This document shows, one piece after another, positions 53,267-61,610 of a stretch of 64,000 nucleotides of DNA; within the stretch, counting starts at the first letter, position 1; each line of letters begins with the position of its first letter. Both the position numbers and the translations under genes were made by a program. The notes beneath the pieces were generated by a model. It searched no databases and was not told the origin of the DNA. It saw nothing but the letters and a program-made list of their open reading frames with translations. Source of the stretch: Pukyongia sp. (lineage in GTDB: Bacteria > Bacteroidota > Bacteroidia > Flavobacteriales > Flavobacteriaceae); NCBI GenBank assembly GCA_030148705.1, contig JASBSY010000002.1:1-64000 (forward strand). Direction: 5' to 3'.

Positions 53267-54112
53267 ATGAAAACCCTTCTCCATCAGATAGCGGATACAA
53301 ATAATTTCCACTTAGGAAGTTATTCGGAACTTTCGGGCGGTGATATTAACACAGTATATTTACTTCGGGGTGAATCCGGCAGCTTTGTAGTAAAGATCAA
53401 TTCGGCGGAAGAATTCCCCGGGATGTTCGCTGCCGAAGCCAGAGGACTGCAGCTGTTGGCCGAGTCGAAAAGTTTCAGGATACCTCAAGTGAAAAACCAT
53501 GGCCACATTGGTCAACATTCGTATTTGTTACTGGAGTATATTTCTTCTAGCTCACCAAACCGTGATTTTGCACAACAGTTTGCAATAGAATTGGCGACAC
53601 TTCATTCCCGGCACAACTCCTGTTTTGGATTGGATCACGACAATTATATTGGCAGCCTGAAACAGCTTAACGACAGTAGAGAAAAAGCTGCCGATTTCTA
53701 TATTTCTCAACGCCTGGAGCCCCAGTTCAGGCTTGCGGCCGATAAGGGGTTTAAATTTAAGTCACTGGATGATTTCTATTCAACAATTTTTAAAGTGATC
53801 CCTGATGATCCGCCATCACTAATTCACGGCGACCTTTGGAGTGGTAATTTTATGGTTTCAGAAGCGGGTAGCCCGGCACTAATTGACCCTGCGGTTTGCT
53901 TTGCTCCCAGGGAGATGGACCTGGCCATGATGCGATTGTTTGGAGGCTTTTCCGAAGAAACTTTCGAACTTTATAATGAGCAATTCCCATTGTCCCCGGG
54001 GTGGAATGCGCGCGTACCTTTATGGCAACTTTACTATTTGCTCGTTCATCTCAATTTATTCGGATCGGGATATTTATCCGGAGTACAGCGGGCGATGAGA
54101 CCCTATTTATAA
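53267..54112 (+). CDS. Fructosamine kinase family protein
   Basis: A 281-residue protein-kinase-like enzyme from ATG 53267 (MKTLLHQIADTNNF); an ATG at 53258 would add three residues. It has the ATP lysine in GSFVVKINSAEEF, the catalytic loop LIHGDLWSGNFMV and the metal Asp in ALIDPAVCFAPREMDLAM. The family phosphorylates ketoamines on glycated proteins or sugars, leading to deglycation. It lies 11 nt after folA. Confidence 0.9.
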   Translation: MKTLLHQIADTNNFHLGSYSELSGGDINTVYLLRGESGSFVVKINSAEEFPGMFAAEARGLQLLAESKSFRIPQVKNHGHIGQHSYLLLEYISSSSPNRDFAQQFAIELATLHSRHNSCFGLDHDNYIGSLKQLNDSREKAADFYISQRLEPQFRLAADKGFKFKSLDDFYSTIFKVIPDDPPSLIHGDLWSGNFMVSEAGSPALIDPAVCFAPREMDLAMMRLFGGFSEETFELYNEQFPLSPGWNARVPLWQLYYLLVHLNLFGSGYLSGVQRAMRPYL

Positions 54113-54122
54113 ATTAAAAGAT

Positions 54123-54130
54123 TATTTTTG
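54123..54130 (+). promoter_or_regulatory. -7 box of the fabD promoter
   Basis: TATTTTTG, a perfect TAnnTTTG, 18 nt before the fabD ATG. Confidence 0.55.
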
Positions 54131-54148
54131 CATCAATAGTTTCAACTT

Positions 54149-55030
54149 ATGAAGGCATATTTATTTCCGGGACAGGGAGCACAATTTAGTGGAATGGGAC
54201 AGGACCTTTACGAGCAATCGGCTCGCGCAAAGGAATTGTTTCAGCAAGCGAACGACATACTGGGTTTTGAAATCACTAAGATAATGTTTGAAGGGTCTGC
54301 AGACGACCTTAAGGAGACCAGGGTAACTCAACCCGCAATCTTTCTCCATTCAACCATTTTGGCGAACGTGATGGGAACCGCATTTCAACCCGATATGGTG
54401 GCCGGTCATTCGCTGGGAGAACTTTCAGCATTGGTAGCTAACAGGACCCTGGCCTTTGGCGATGGGCTGGTATTAGTCGCTAAACGTGCCGAGGCAATGC
54501 AAAAGGCATGCGAACTCGAACCATCCACCATGGCCGCTGTTCTTGGGCTGGACGATGAAACTGTAGAACGAATTTGTGATGAAACTCCGGGAGTTGTTGT
54601 AGCAGCAAATTACAATTGTCCCGGGCAGTTGGTTATTAGCGGAGATGTTCATGCAGTGGGACTTGCCTGCGATGCTTTAACCGAGGCCGGTGCCCGAAGA
54701 GCGCTTGTCCTTCCGGTAGGAGGCGCGTTTCACAGTCCTCTGATGGAACCAGCCAGAGAAGAACTGGCGGCGGCAATAGAAAATACGGTATTCACCGAAC
54801 CGGCTTGTCCGATCTATCAAAATGTCACCACTACTGCGGTTACAGATCCCACGGAAATTAAAAAGAATTTGATGCGGCAATTGACTGCTCCCGTTAAATG
54901 GACGCAGAGCATGCAGCAAATGATTGCCGATGGGGCTACCTCCTTTGTGGAAGTGGGTCCCGGCAACGTACTTCAGGGGTTAATGCGGAAAATAGACCGA
55001 AATGTAGAAACTTCCGGCGCTTCCATTTAA
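54149..55030 (+). CDS. fabD: Malonyl-CoA:ACP transacylase
   Basis: A 293-residue FabD that loads malonyl groups on acyl carrier protein for fatty-acid synthesis. It has PGQGAQFSGMG at the start, the catalytic serine in VAGHSLGELSALV (~residue 90), Arg in KRAEAMQ, and the catalytic His in VGGAFHSPLM (~200). It has its own promoter and stands apart from other fab genes. Confidence 0.96.
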   Translation: MKAYLFPGQGAQFSGMGQDLYEQSARAKELFQQANDILGFEITKIMFEGSADDLKETRVTQPAIFLHSTILANVMGTAFQPDMVAGHSLGELSALVANRTLAFGDGLVLVAKRAEAMQKACELEPSTMAAVLGLDDETVERICDETPGVVVAANYNCPGQLVISGDVHAVGLACDALTEAGARRALVLPVGGAFHSPLMEPAREELAAAIENTVFTEPACPIYQNVTTTAVTDPTEIKKNLMRQLTAPVKWTQSMQQMIADGATSFVEVGPGNVLQGLMRKIDRNVETSGASI

Positions 55031-55031
55031 G

Positions 55032-55226
55032 TTAAGCGGTTAGCCGACAGTCTGTACAGTCCTTTACTTCACCGTAATAAGTTTCCCTGTACTTGTGCAC
55101 CGTTCTGTAGGGTAATGAGAGGAAGGCTTTCTTAATATACACAACTTTAGTTGTAAGCATGCCCATCTTCTCTGTGAAGCGTTTTTCTTTCTTTGTCTTT
55201 CTTTGTACTGATATCAATTTCATCAT
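55032..55226 (-). CDS. Small basic protein of unknown function
   Basis: A 64-residue frame with a Lys/Arg-rich N-terminus and a CTDC motif near the C-terminus. It begins and ends in the noncoding interval between fabD and galE, and its codon pattern looks protein-like (KVVYIKKAFLSLPYRTVHKY). I vaguely recognise this type of short flavobacterial protein but cannot name it. It may be spurious. Confidence 0.4.
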   Translation of the reverse strand: MMKLISVQRKTKKEKRFTEKMGMLTTKVVYIKKAFLSLPYRTVHKYRETYYGEVKDCTDCRLTA

Positions 55227-55314
55227 CTCTAACTATAAGCTGCAAAGAAACCAATTGTGATGACCGATTACAAGCTAAGAAGGTTAAAATGAGGTTAATC
55301 GTTTGTTAAAGTGG

Positions 55315-56337
55315 TTAGTCGATGCCACGAAGCTTCTTTTCCCATTTCCATGCATCAAGCAATGCCTCCTCCATGGTTTTCGCGGCTCTCCAACCCAGGA
55401 GGTTGTTTGCCTTAGAAGTATCGGCATATACGGAAATCACATCTCCGGGCCTTCTGCCAACGATTTTATAGTTTAATGATTCTCCGGTGGATTTTTCAAA
55501 AGCGCTTATAACTTCCATCACCGAACTCCCTTTGCCGGTGCCAATATTAAAAATCTCGAAATTATCGTTGTTCTGCCCGGTTAATAAGCGTTGCAACGCC
55601 ACTACATGTGCAGCCGCCAGATCCACTACATGGATATAATCGCGTATGCAGCTACCGTCGGGTGTGGGATAATCGTTTCCAAAAACCGATAATTCCTTTC
55701 TTATACCTACAGCGGTTTGGGTGATAAACGGCACCAAATTTTGAGGAATGCCTAAGGGAAGCTCTCCTATTTCGGCCGAATCATGTGCGCCAATTGGATT
55801 AAAATATCGAAGGGCAATAGACTGGAGCGAACTTACTTTGCAAAGGTCGAAAATAATCTCTTCACTTATCTGCTTTGTATTGCCATATGGAGATAGTGCA
55901 GCCTTTACAGGGGCATTCTCAGTAATTGGCAGCGAATCCGGTTCGCCGTAAACCGTACAGGATGAACTAAAGATAAAATGATCGATATGACGATTTTCGC
56001 ATTCCTGTAACAGATAAATCAACGAATTCAGGTTGTTCTCGTAATATAAGAGCGGGTTCTCAACACTTTCACCTACAGCCTTACTGGCCGCGAAGTGAAT
56101 AATTCCTTTTATATCGTCATAGGCGTCGAAAAAAGCATGTACAGCGTCTTTTTCACGTAGGTCAAGTTTCTCAAAATCGGGTGCTTCCCCTGTAATCGCC
56201 TGAATTCCATCGAGAACATCCGGTTGCGCGTTAGACAGGTTGTCTATTACAACAACAGCAAAACCTGCTTTTTGCAACTCGACCACAGTATGAGACCCTA
56301 TGTATCCAAGACCTCCCGTAACTAAAATCCGTTCCAT
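55315..56337 (-). CDS. galE: UDP-glucose 4-epimerase
   Basis: A 340-residue SDR-type sugar epimerase. It has the Rossmann motif VTGGLGYIGSHT (residues 6-17), SSSCTVYG, the YGNTK catalytic Tyr-Lys, RYFNPIGAH and CIRDYIHVVDLA. It interconverts UDP-glucose and UDP-galactose, or the N-acetyl forms. It abuts the DegT gene (1 nt overlap), suggesting a joint role in cell-surface sugar supply. Confidence 0.95.
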   Translation of the reverse strand: MERILVTGGLGYIGSHTVVELQKAGFAVVVIDNLSNAQPDVLDGIQAITGEAPDFEKLDLREKDAVHAFFDAYDDIKGIIHFAASKAVGESVENPLLYYENNLNSLIYLLQECENRHIDHFIFSSSCTVYGEPDSLPITENAPVKAALSPYGNTKQISEEIIFDLCKVSSLQSIALRYFNPIGAHDSAEIGELPLGIPQNLVPFITQTAVGIRKELSVFGNDYPTPDGSCIRDYIHVVDLAAAHVVALQRLLTGQNNDNFEIFNIGTGKGSSVMEVISAFEKSTGESLNYKIVGRRPGDVISVYADTSKANNLLGWRAAKTMEEALLDAWKWEKKLRGID

Positions 56338-57494
56338 TAAGATCTTATGAATTTTATGATGGTTGAAGTGATGTATTCGATTTGTTCATCATCCAGCTCC
56401 GTATGCATAGGTAGTGAAATAACCTCCTTTACCAATTGGTTTGTCACCGGAAAATCGGCCTCCTTGTATCGTTCATCCGCATACGCTTTCTGAAGGTGCA
56501 GGGGAATTGGATAATACACCCCGCAAGGGATATCGTTCTCATTTAAATGCTTTACTAGTGCGTCCCGGTCGCCGTTGAGAATTCTTAATGTATACTGATG
56601 AAAAACATGGCAATCGCAGGTTTCACAAATACAATCGGCCACATCACAGAACCCGCTGGGGGTAACAACTTCCTGTATTCCGGCAAAAGCTGCTGTATAT
56701 TTCCGTGCGGAATTCCTCCTGGCTGCGTTATATGCGTCAAGTTGAGGTAATTTAGCCCTCAAAATGGCAGCTTGTATAGAATCAAGCCTGGAATTCACTC
56801 CTACCACATCGTGGTGATACCTTACATACATTCCGTGATTCACTATACCCCGGATCGTATGAGCAAGCTCGTCGTCGTTTGTAAAGATTGCGCCACCGTC
56901 TCCGTAGCATCCCAGGTTCTTTGACGGGAAGAAGGAAGTAGATCCCACATGACCAATGCCTCCTGTTTTTCGCTTGCTACCGTCTCCGGATGTATAGGTA
57001 GCACCAATACCCTGGGCATTATCTTCTATGACGTAGAGATCGTGTGCTTCGGCTATTTCCATAATCTCATCCATAGGTGCCGCAAGCCCGAAAAGATGTA
57101 CGGGAACTATAGCTTTGGTTTTTGGGGTTATTGCCTTTTTGATGGCGTCGAGATCGATATTGAAGGTTACGGGGTCGACGTCTACCAGCACGGGTGTAAG
57201 GCCCAGTAATGCGATTACTTCCACAGTGGCGGCAAAAGTAAAATCGGCGGTAATCACCTCATCCCCGGGTTTCAGTCCCAGGCCCATCATGGCTATTTGC
57301 AGTGCATCTGTTCCGTTTGCACAAGGTATAACGTGTTTAACCTCTAAATAATCTTCCAATTCCTTCTGAAATTGGTGAACTTCCGGTCCGTTGATATAAG
57401 CGGTGGAATCTATTACATCCAGAACCGATTGGTCCACCCGTGCCTTGATCTTTTCATACTGACCCTTGAGGTCTACCATCTGTATTTTACGCAT
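56337..57494 (-). CDS. DegT/DnrJ/EryC1/StrS family sugar aminotransferase with a Cys-rich insert
   Basis: A 385-residue PLP enzyme from ATG 57494 (MRKIQMVDLKGQY), which lies 19 nt after a perfect -7 box. The upstream TTG at 57521 is rejected. The PLP lysine is in SFFPSKNLGCYGDGG (Lys192). The family makes amino sugars for surface glycans. Unusual is residues 283-299, with five cysteines and two histidines (C283, C288, C290, C293, C295, H296, H299), possibly a metal site. It is cotranscribed with galE. Confidence 0.9.
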   Translation of the reverse strand: MRKIQMVDLKGQYEKIKARVDQSVLDVIDSTAYINGPEVHQFQKELEDYLEVKHVIPCANGTDALQIAMMGLGLKPGDEVITADFTFAATVEVIALLGLTPVLVDVDPVTFNIDLDAIKKAITPKTKAIVPVHLFGLAAPMDEIMEIAEAHDLYVIEDNAQGIGATYTSGDGSKRKTGGIGHVGSTSFFPSKNLGCYGDGGAIFTNDDELAHTIRGIVNHGMYVRYHHDVVGVNSRLDSIQAAILRAKLPQLDAYNAARRNSARKYTAAFAGIQEVVTPSGFCDVADCICETCDCHVFHQYTLRILNGDRDALVKHLNENDIPCGVYYPIPLHLQKAYADERYKEADFPVTNQLVKEVISLPMHTELDDEQIEYITSTIIKFIRS

Positions 57495-57518
57495 TTCTGA
57501 AGAAGAATTTTTGGAGTT

Positions 57519-57526
57519 CAAACTTA
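57519..57526 (-). promoter_or_regulatory. -7 box of the DegT-galE promoter
   Basis: CAAACTTA on the plus strand reads TAAGTTTG on the minus strand, a perfect TAnnTTTG, 24 nt before the ATG at 57494. Confidence 0.5.
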
Positions 57527-57646
57527 CGAAATTGTTTCCTTTTGCACCCGCCGGCGACGACCTTATTTAGTGGCTAAAGGGAATAAAGGAGCTTTCCTGC
57601 ACATCTATGGATACATCCAAAGCGAAATTTGGTAAATTAGTGGCCT

Positions 57647-58900
57647 ATGCGCAGCCTCTACGATATCCTTACCCGTCTTAGCTATATCTTTCTATGGGTC
57701 TCCCAGTTCTTCAGTACTAAGATGAAACTTTTTATAAACGGAAGAAAGGGTGCGATCGATAGATTAAAAGCTTCTATTAGCCCTTCAGATAAAACGATTT
57801 GGTTTCATTGTGCCTCTCTGGGAGAATTCGAACAAGGGCGGCCCGTGATGAATGCAGTAAAAAAATTACTGCCTGAACATAAAATTCTGGTCACCTTTTT
57901 CTCCCCCTCAGGCTACGAGGCAAAAAAGCATTCGGAAGTGGCGGATTATATTAGTTATTTACCAATCGACACTGCTTCCAACGCTAGGAAGTTTATAGCT
58001 GCAATTCGACCCGTGCTGGCCGTTTTCATTAAATACGAGTTTTGGCCGAATTATTTGTTCGAATTGAAAAGGCAACGGGTTCCTGCAATCCTGATATCGG
58101 GCTTGTTTCGTAAAAACCAGGTATTTTTTAGTGGGTATGGAGGATTTATGCGGCGCTGCTTAAAAACCATTGATCACTTCTTTGTACAGGACACTAGCTC
58201 GCTCGAGTTACTGCGATCCATAGGAATTGAATGCGTTACTATAAGTGGTGACACTCGTTTCGACCGCGTGTCTCAGCAGATAGAACAAAACAACGAACTG
58301 AGTTTTGCCGATGACTTTATACAGGATTCTCTGTGTGTGGTGTGCGGCAGTACCTGGCCCGAGGATGAAACCCTGCTTATTCCGTATATAAATAAATCGA
58401 AGGAAAATGTAAAATTCATCATCGCTCCGCATATAATTGATAAGGTAAAGATCGATACCCTGAAACGAAAACTAACAAAATCTGTTGTAGTGTATTCGGA
58501 ATTGGAAACTTCGAATCTTTCAGAAGCTAAGGTGCTTATAATTGACACCATCGGACTGCTTACACGACTGTACAGCTATGCTCATGTCGCATATGTTGGC
58601 GGCGCCATGGGAAATACCGGGTTACATAATATACTCGAACCCGCCACCTTTGGAGTACCGGTAGTCATCGGCAAAAATTTCAGCAAATTCCCTGAAGCAA
58701 CCAGGATGCAGTCTTTGGCCGCCTTGTTTTCGATAGCTACGTTCGAGGAGCTCGCTGAAATCTTCGATAAGTTGCTTTACAATTCCGAATTCCGGAACAA
58801 AGCGGGACTGATAGCCGAACATTATGTGAATCGGAACACTGGAGCCACGGCCGTGATCACCGCCTATATCAAGGAACTACACACTAACGGCCAAATTTAG
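57647..58900 (+). CDS. waaA: 3-deoxy-D-manno-octulosonic acid (Kdo) transferase
   Basis: A 417-residue GT-B glycosyltransferase that adds Kdo to lipid A precursors at the inner membrane. It has an N-terminal membrane anchor (residues ~5-20), IWFHCASLGEFEQGRPVM (~50), FSPSGYE, IKYEFWPNYL and the C-terminal YVGGAMGNTGLHNILEPATFGVPVVIG. Its 3' end overlaps a convergent gene by 24 nt. It fits the neighbouring surface-sugar genes. Confidence 0.95.
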   Translation: MRSLYDILTRLSYIFLWVSQFFSTKMKLFINGRKGAIDRLKASISPSDKTIWFHCASLGEFEQGRPVMNAVKKLLPEHKILVTFFSPSGYEAKKHSEVADYISYLPIDTASNARKFIAAIRPVLAVFIKYEFWPNYLFELKRQRVPAILISGLFRKNQVFFSGYGGFMRRCLKTIDHFFVQDTSSLELLRSIGIECVTISGDTRFDRVSQQIEQNNELSFADDFIQDSLCVVCGSTWPEDETLLIPYINKSKENVKFIIAPHIIDKVKIDTLKRKLTKSVVVYSELETSNLSEAKVLIIDTIGLLTRLYSYAHVAYVGGAMGNTGLHNILEPATFGVPVVIGKNFSKFPEATRMQSLAALFSIATFEELAEIFDKLLYNSEFRNKAGLIAEHYVNRNTGATAVITAYIKELHTNGQI

Positions 58901-59533
58901 ATAACGTCTGAAAGGAAGCAAGGCCAGGTAGGTTTCGATGATCCTTTTTTTAAAATCTTCAGACAAAACCGCTTCCCTGGAAAAAGTACAGGCCGCGGCA
59001 AAAGATCGTCGCCTAAGCAGATCGATGTGCTGGTGTTCTTCTGAATATCCCCGTGGAGCGGTTTTTAATGGCTTATCGGGGGTCATTCCGCCGAAAGTTG
59101 CCTTAAATTCAGGGTTTTCCAATATTGCTCTGAGTTCATCCCCGTCGTAATCTATTGCCTCACGGATACTTCGCAAGGTTTTCGAAGAAGGATGCCAGTA
59201 GCCTCCCCCGGCCAGATTTTCATTCAATCCTATTTCGATATAGAAATCTCCTTGCTTACTCACCTGGTCCAGGCCTGCACCGAAGTGATCCTTGTAAACC
59301 GGTTTATTGGGGTGGAACATCAGATTGTTATTTATCCTGTTAATGGCCTTTTTCCCGGGCGTATAAAAATAATCAGGATCCAGTTGTGCCAATTCTTCAT
59401 TTAACTCCTCCAGCCAGCCGATAAAAAAATCCCGTATACAATAGTATTCCTCCCTGTTGGCATCCATCCAGGACTTTGTGTTGTGCTGCTGAAGTCTTTC
59501 TAAGAAATCGTAAACTGAGGCAAAGTTTGGCAT
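58877..59533 (-). CDS. DUF2461 family protein
   Basis: A 218-residue protein with the DUF2461 pattern (FLERLQQHNTKSWMDANREEYYCIRDFF; INRINNNLMFHPNKPVYKDHFGAGL; FYIEIGLNENLAGGGYWHP). The function of the family is unknown. It is convergent with waaA. Its -7 box ends 4 nt upstream of the ATG. Confidence 0.9.
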   Translation of the reverse strand: MPNFASVYDFLERLQQHNTKSWMDANREEYYCIRDFFIGWLEELNEELAQLDPDYFYTPGKKAINRINNNLMFHPNKPVYKDHFGAGLDQVSKQGDFYIEIGLNENLAGGGYWHPSSKTLRSIREAIDYDGDELRAILENPEFKATFGGMTPDKPLKTAPRGYSEEHQHIDLLRRRSFAAACTFSREAVLSEDFKKRIIETYLALLPFRRYLNLAVSV

Positions 59534-59537
59534 CCTG

Positions 59538-59545
59538 CAAAAGTA
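59538..59545 (-). promoter_or_regulatory. -7 box directly before the DUF2461 start codon
   Basis: CAAAAGTA on the plus strand reads TACTTTTG on the minus strand, a perfect TAnnTTTG 4 nt before the ATG at 59533, the same spacing as for the DUF5522 gene. Confidence 0.55.
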
Positions 59546-59641
59546 CGCTTTAACACTTATTTGTATATACTTTAATAGAATTTAACCTGAGGAAGCAGTT
59601 TTATATAGTAATATAGCAGTGTAAAACCAATAAACCCTATT

Positions 59642-59863
59642 ATGAAAAAAGTAGTCATCACTTTGACTTTTGCTTTTATAGCGATGTTAACTCTTTCGTG
59701 CCGCGAAAAAGAAACAAAGACTGTTGTTAAAGAAGTTGAAACCGAAACGGTTCAGCCCGTTGAAGAAAGGGAAGGCATCCTTGAACGTACTGCCAAGGAG
59801 GTAGACAAGGAGGTCAACGAGGAAATCAACGAGGAAATCGATAAAATTGGAAACGACGACTAA
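59642..59863 (+). CDS. Small acidic lipoprotein
   Basis: A 73-residue lipoprotein with lipobox TLSC (Cys20) followed by REKE, then a helical, Glu/Lys-rich mature part (VEREG.. DKEVNEEINEEIDKIGNDD type repeats). It is one of four small CRE/CRD-type lipoproteins in this region. No function is known; charge just after the cysteine may direct it to the cell surface, as acidic export signals do in other Bacteroidota. Confidence 0.75.
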   Translation: MKKVVITLTFAFIAMLTLSCREKETKTVVKEVETETVQPVEEREGILERTAKEVDKEVNEEINEEIDKIGNDD

Positions 59864-59949
59864 GGTAACTCTAGCACGATTCCATTGAGAAAAAATACCG
59901 GGAGCAGTCACGCTTTCAGGAATAATAAACAAACCTTAAAATTAAGATT

Positions 59950-60234
59950 ATGAAAAAAGCAGCAATTATAATGATGTCGATGATGTTATTCACTACTGCA
60001 TTATACTCCTGTCGGGATACCGAAGCTAAGGATGATGCATCGGAAGTAAATGACGACATGACACAAGAAGAGGCCCTGATCCAGGATATGAAGGACGAAG
60101 GAGCCACAATGGAGGTTAAGTCGGATGACGATGAAACCAAAATTAAAATGGAAACTGAGAACAAGGAGTTGAAGATTAAGACCGAAGAAGGCGAAAGCAA
60201 GGTTAAGATTAAAACCGAAGACGACGACGCCTAA
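59950..60234 (+). CDS. Small acidic lipoprotein
   Basis: A 94-residue lipoprotein, lipobox ALYSC with RDTE after the cysteine. The mature part is very acidic and ends with repeating KIKMETENKELKIKTEEGESKVKIKTED beta-like strands, so it differs from its helical neighbours. It is followed by a strong terminator. Confidence 0.75.
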   Translation: MKKAAIIMMSMMLFTTALYSCRDTEAKDDASEVNDDMTQEEALIQDMKDEGATMEVKSDDDETKIKMETENKELKIKTEEGESKVKIKTEDDDA

Positions 60235-60257
60235 TTGCGGCAACTTCTAGAATGGTG

Positions 60258-60287
60258 CGACCTTCCGTATGGGAGGTCGTTTTTTTT
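60258..60287 (+). terminator. Terminator after the second acidic lipoprotein
   Basis: CGACCTTCC (60258-60266) pairs with GGGAGGTCG (60271-60279) around GTAT, followed by eight T. It just touches the stop codon of the convergent S24 regulator. Confidence 0.92.
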
Positions 60288-61056
60288 ATGTATTAAGGGA
60301 GTTTATCTGACCTTTCAGTTCTTCCATGGATTGCTGTAATTGTTTGAGCAGCGTACTTTCGGAAGGTTCATCCACCCCAAAGGTGAGTTTGCTGTTTACC
60401 TGCCAAAGTTCCTGGATTTCACTTACCTCAACATCTATGGGGAGATATTCGGCATTAAGTGAAACCAACCTTACTCTTTCAGGGTTAGCCTGAATCTTTT
60501 GTAATTTCTTAACCAGTACTGAATCTTTCAGAACAACAATATAGATCTTACTGTCGCTTGCCTCCGACAAACTCGGTACTGCTTTCCCCAGCACCCATTC
60601 GTTCGGCCTGATATTGGGCAACATACTATCCCCTTCAACCTGGAAACCACGGTAGGTGGCGTTCCTGTACTGGGGTAAGGGAATGGAAAATGAAGGCAGA
60701 CTTTCGTACCATTCTACATCCTGAATATTATGAGGATAACCGGCCGCGGCTTTCTGATTTACAAGGAGAATGGAATCCTTGCCTTCCGTGTCGATTGTAA
60801 TAACTTTTGGACTCACATCGCCACCGGATGGATCGATGTATTGTGTATGACTTTGTCCGAACAACCATAAGGGATTAATTCCAAATTGTCTCAAGAGTTC
60901 GGTTACCGCCTTCCCTGATATCTTGGTTTTGCCACGCTCGATATCTGCAGTTGTGGATCCAATTCCAAGTAATTCTGCAAAAGATTGTTGAGTGTACTGC
61001 AACTCCTCACGTACTTTCTTAAATCGTTTTGCTTCGATCGACAGTGCATTTTCCAT
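60286..61056 (-). CDS. XRE-family repressor with S24 (LexA-like) peptidase domain
   Basis: A 256-residue regulator. Residues ~10-65 are a helix-turn-helix (YTQQSFAELLGIGSTTADIERG). Residues ~95-225 are the S24 domain with Ser144 in VEGDSMLPN, Lys183 in DSVLVKKLQ and an Ala-Gly pair (105-106) where LexA-like proteins are cut. The C-terminus is a coiled coil (LLKQLQQSMEELKGQI). It is probably a stress-released repressor. Two palindromes upstream of its own start suggest autoregulation. Confidence 0.9.
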   Translation of the reverse strand: MENALSIEAKRFKKVREELQYTQQSFAELLGIGSTTADIERGKTKISGKAVTELLRQFGINPLWLFGQSHTQYIDPSGGDVSPKVITIDTEGKDSILLVNQKAAAGYPHNIQDVEWYESLPSFSIPLPQYRNATYRGFQVEGDSMLPNIRPNEWVLGKAVPSLSEASDSKIYIVVLKDSVLVKKLQKIQANPERVRLVSLNAEYLPIDVEVSEIQELWQVNSKLTFGVDEPSESTLLKQLQQSMEELKGQINSLNT

Positions 61057-61076
61057 ACTGCCAAGTTACACTATTT

Positions 61077-61111
61077 TGGAATAATTCCAAACACGCACAG
61101 GAATATTTCCA
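61077..61111. promoter_or_regulatory. Twin palindromic operators upstream of the S24 regulator
   Basis: TGGAATAATTCCA (61077-61089) and AGGAATATTTCCA (61099-61111) share the inverted-repeat core GGAA-N3-TTCC. Their centres are 22 bp apart, about two helical turns, as in phage-repressor operators. They lie 21-55 bp from the regulator start codon. Confidence 0.6.
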
Positions 61112-61258
61112 TCTTTTTACTGCTATTTTAAATAGATAAGGCCTTGTATATCGGCACCGGATTAAGGTATTAGCAACAAAATGAACTTATTTTTTAACAA
61201 ATATTAATTATTTATGAAGCATGTGGGCATAATGACAACTGAGAACAAAAAAATTTTA

Positions 61259-61266
61259 TAAATTTG
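61259..61266 (+). promoter_or_regulatory. -7 box of the acidic lipoprotein pair
   Basis: TAAATTTG, a perfect TAnnTTTG, 19 nt before the ATG at 61286. The 61112-61258 stretch otherwise is AT-rich and holds nothing recognisable. Confidence 0.5.
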
Positions 61267-61285
61267 AATTATAAATGAATTGACC

Positions 61286-61543
61286 ATGACCAGAAAATTT
61301 TTATTAATACTAATGACCGTGTTTATAGCAGGAGTACTAAATTCTTGCCGCGAGACCACAGGTGAAAAGACGGAGGAAGCTGTTGAAGCAGCTGCCGAGG
61401 ATGTTGAAAATGCAATGGAAGATGCCGGGGAAGCTATCGAGGATGCGGCAAACGATGTAGGTGAGGCCCTTGAAGATGCCGGAAATGAAATCCAGGAAGA
61501 ACTAGATGGTACAGACGACATGACAGAAGATGATAATAATTAA
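61286..61543 (+). CDS. Small acidic lipoprotein, helical repeat type
   Basis: An 85-residue lipoprotein from ATG 61286; the frame also has a TTG at 61280. Lipobox VLNSC is followed by RETTGEKTEEAVEAAAED. The mature part repeats acidic, Ala-rich helices (VENAMEDAGEAIEDAAND). It is a clear paralogue of the next gene, which begins 67 nt downstream. No function known. Confidence 0.8.
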   Translation: MTRKFLLILMTVFIAGVLNSCRETTGEKTEEAVEAAAEDVENAMEDAGEAIEDAANDVGEALEDAGNEIQEELDGTDDMTEDDNN

Positions 61544-61610
61544 TCTTCGATCTGTTCAATTACCATTTAAATTATTAATACTTTTGAATATAAACACTAA
61601 CACAATTATT

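Noticed and set aside
60286-61056. Prophage remnant suggested by the S24 regulator
   Set aside because: No integrase, structural, lysis or replication genes nearby; surrounding genes are small lipoproteins.
61204-61521. Ser/Ala-rich minus-strand frame opposite the acidic lipoprotein
   Set aside because: It is the antisense shadow of the Glu/Ala helical repeats; a similar shadow lies opposite the next paralogue (61556-61828).
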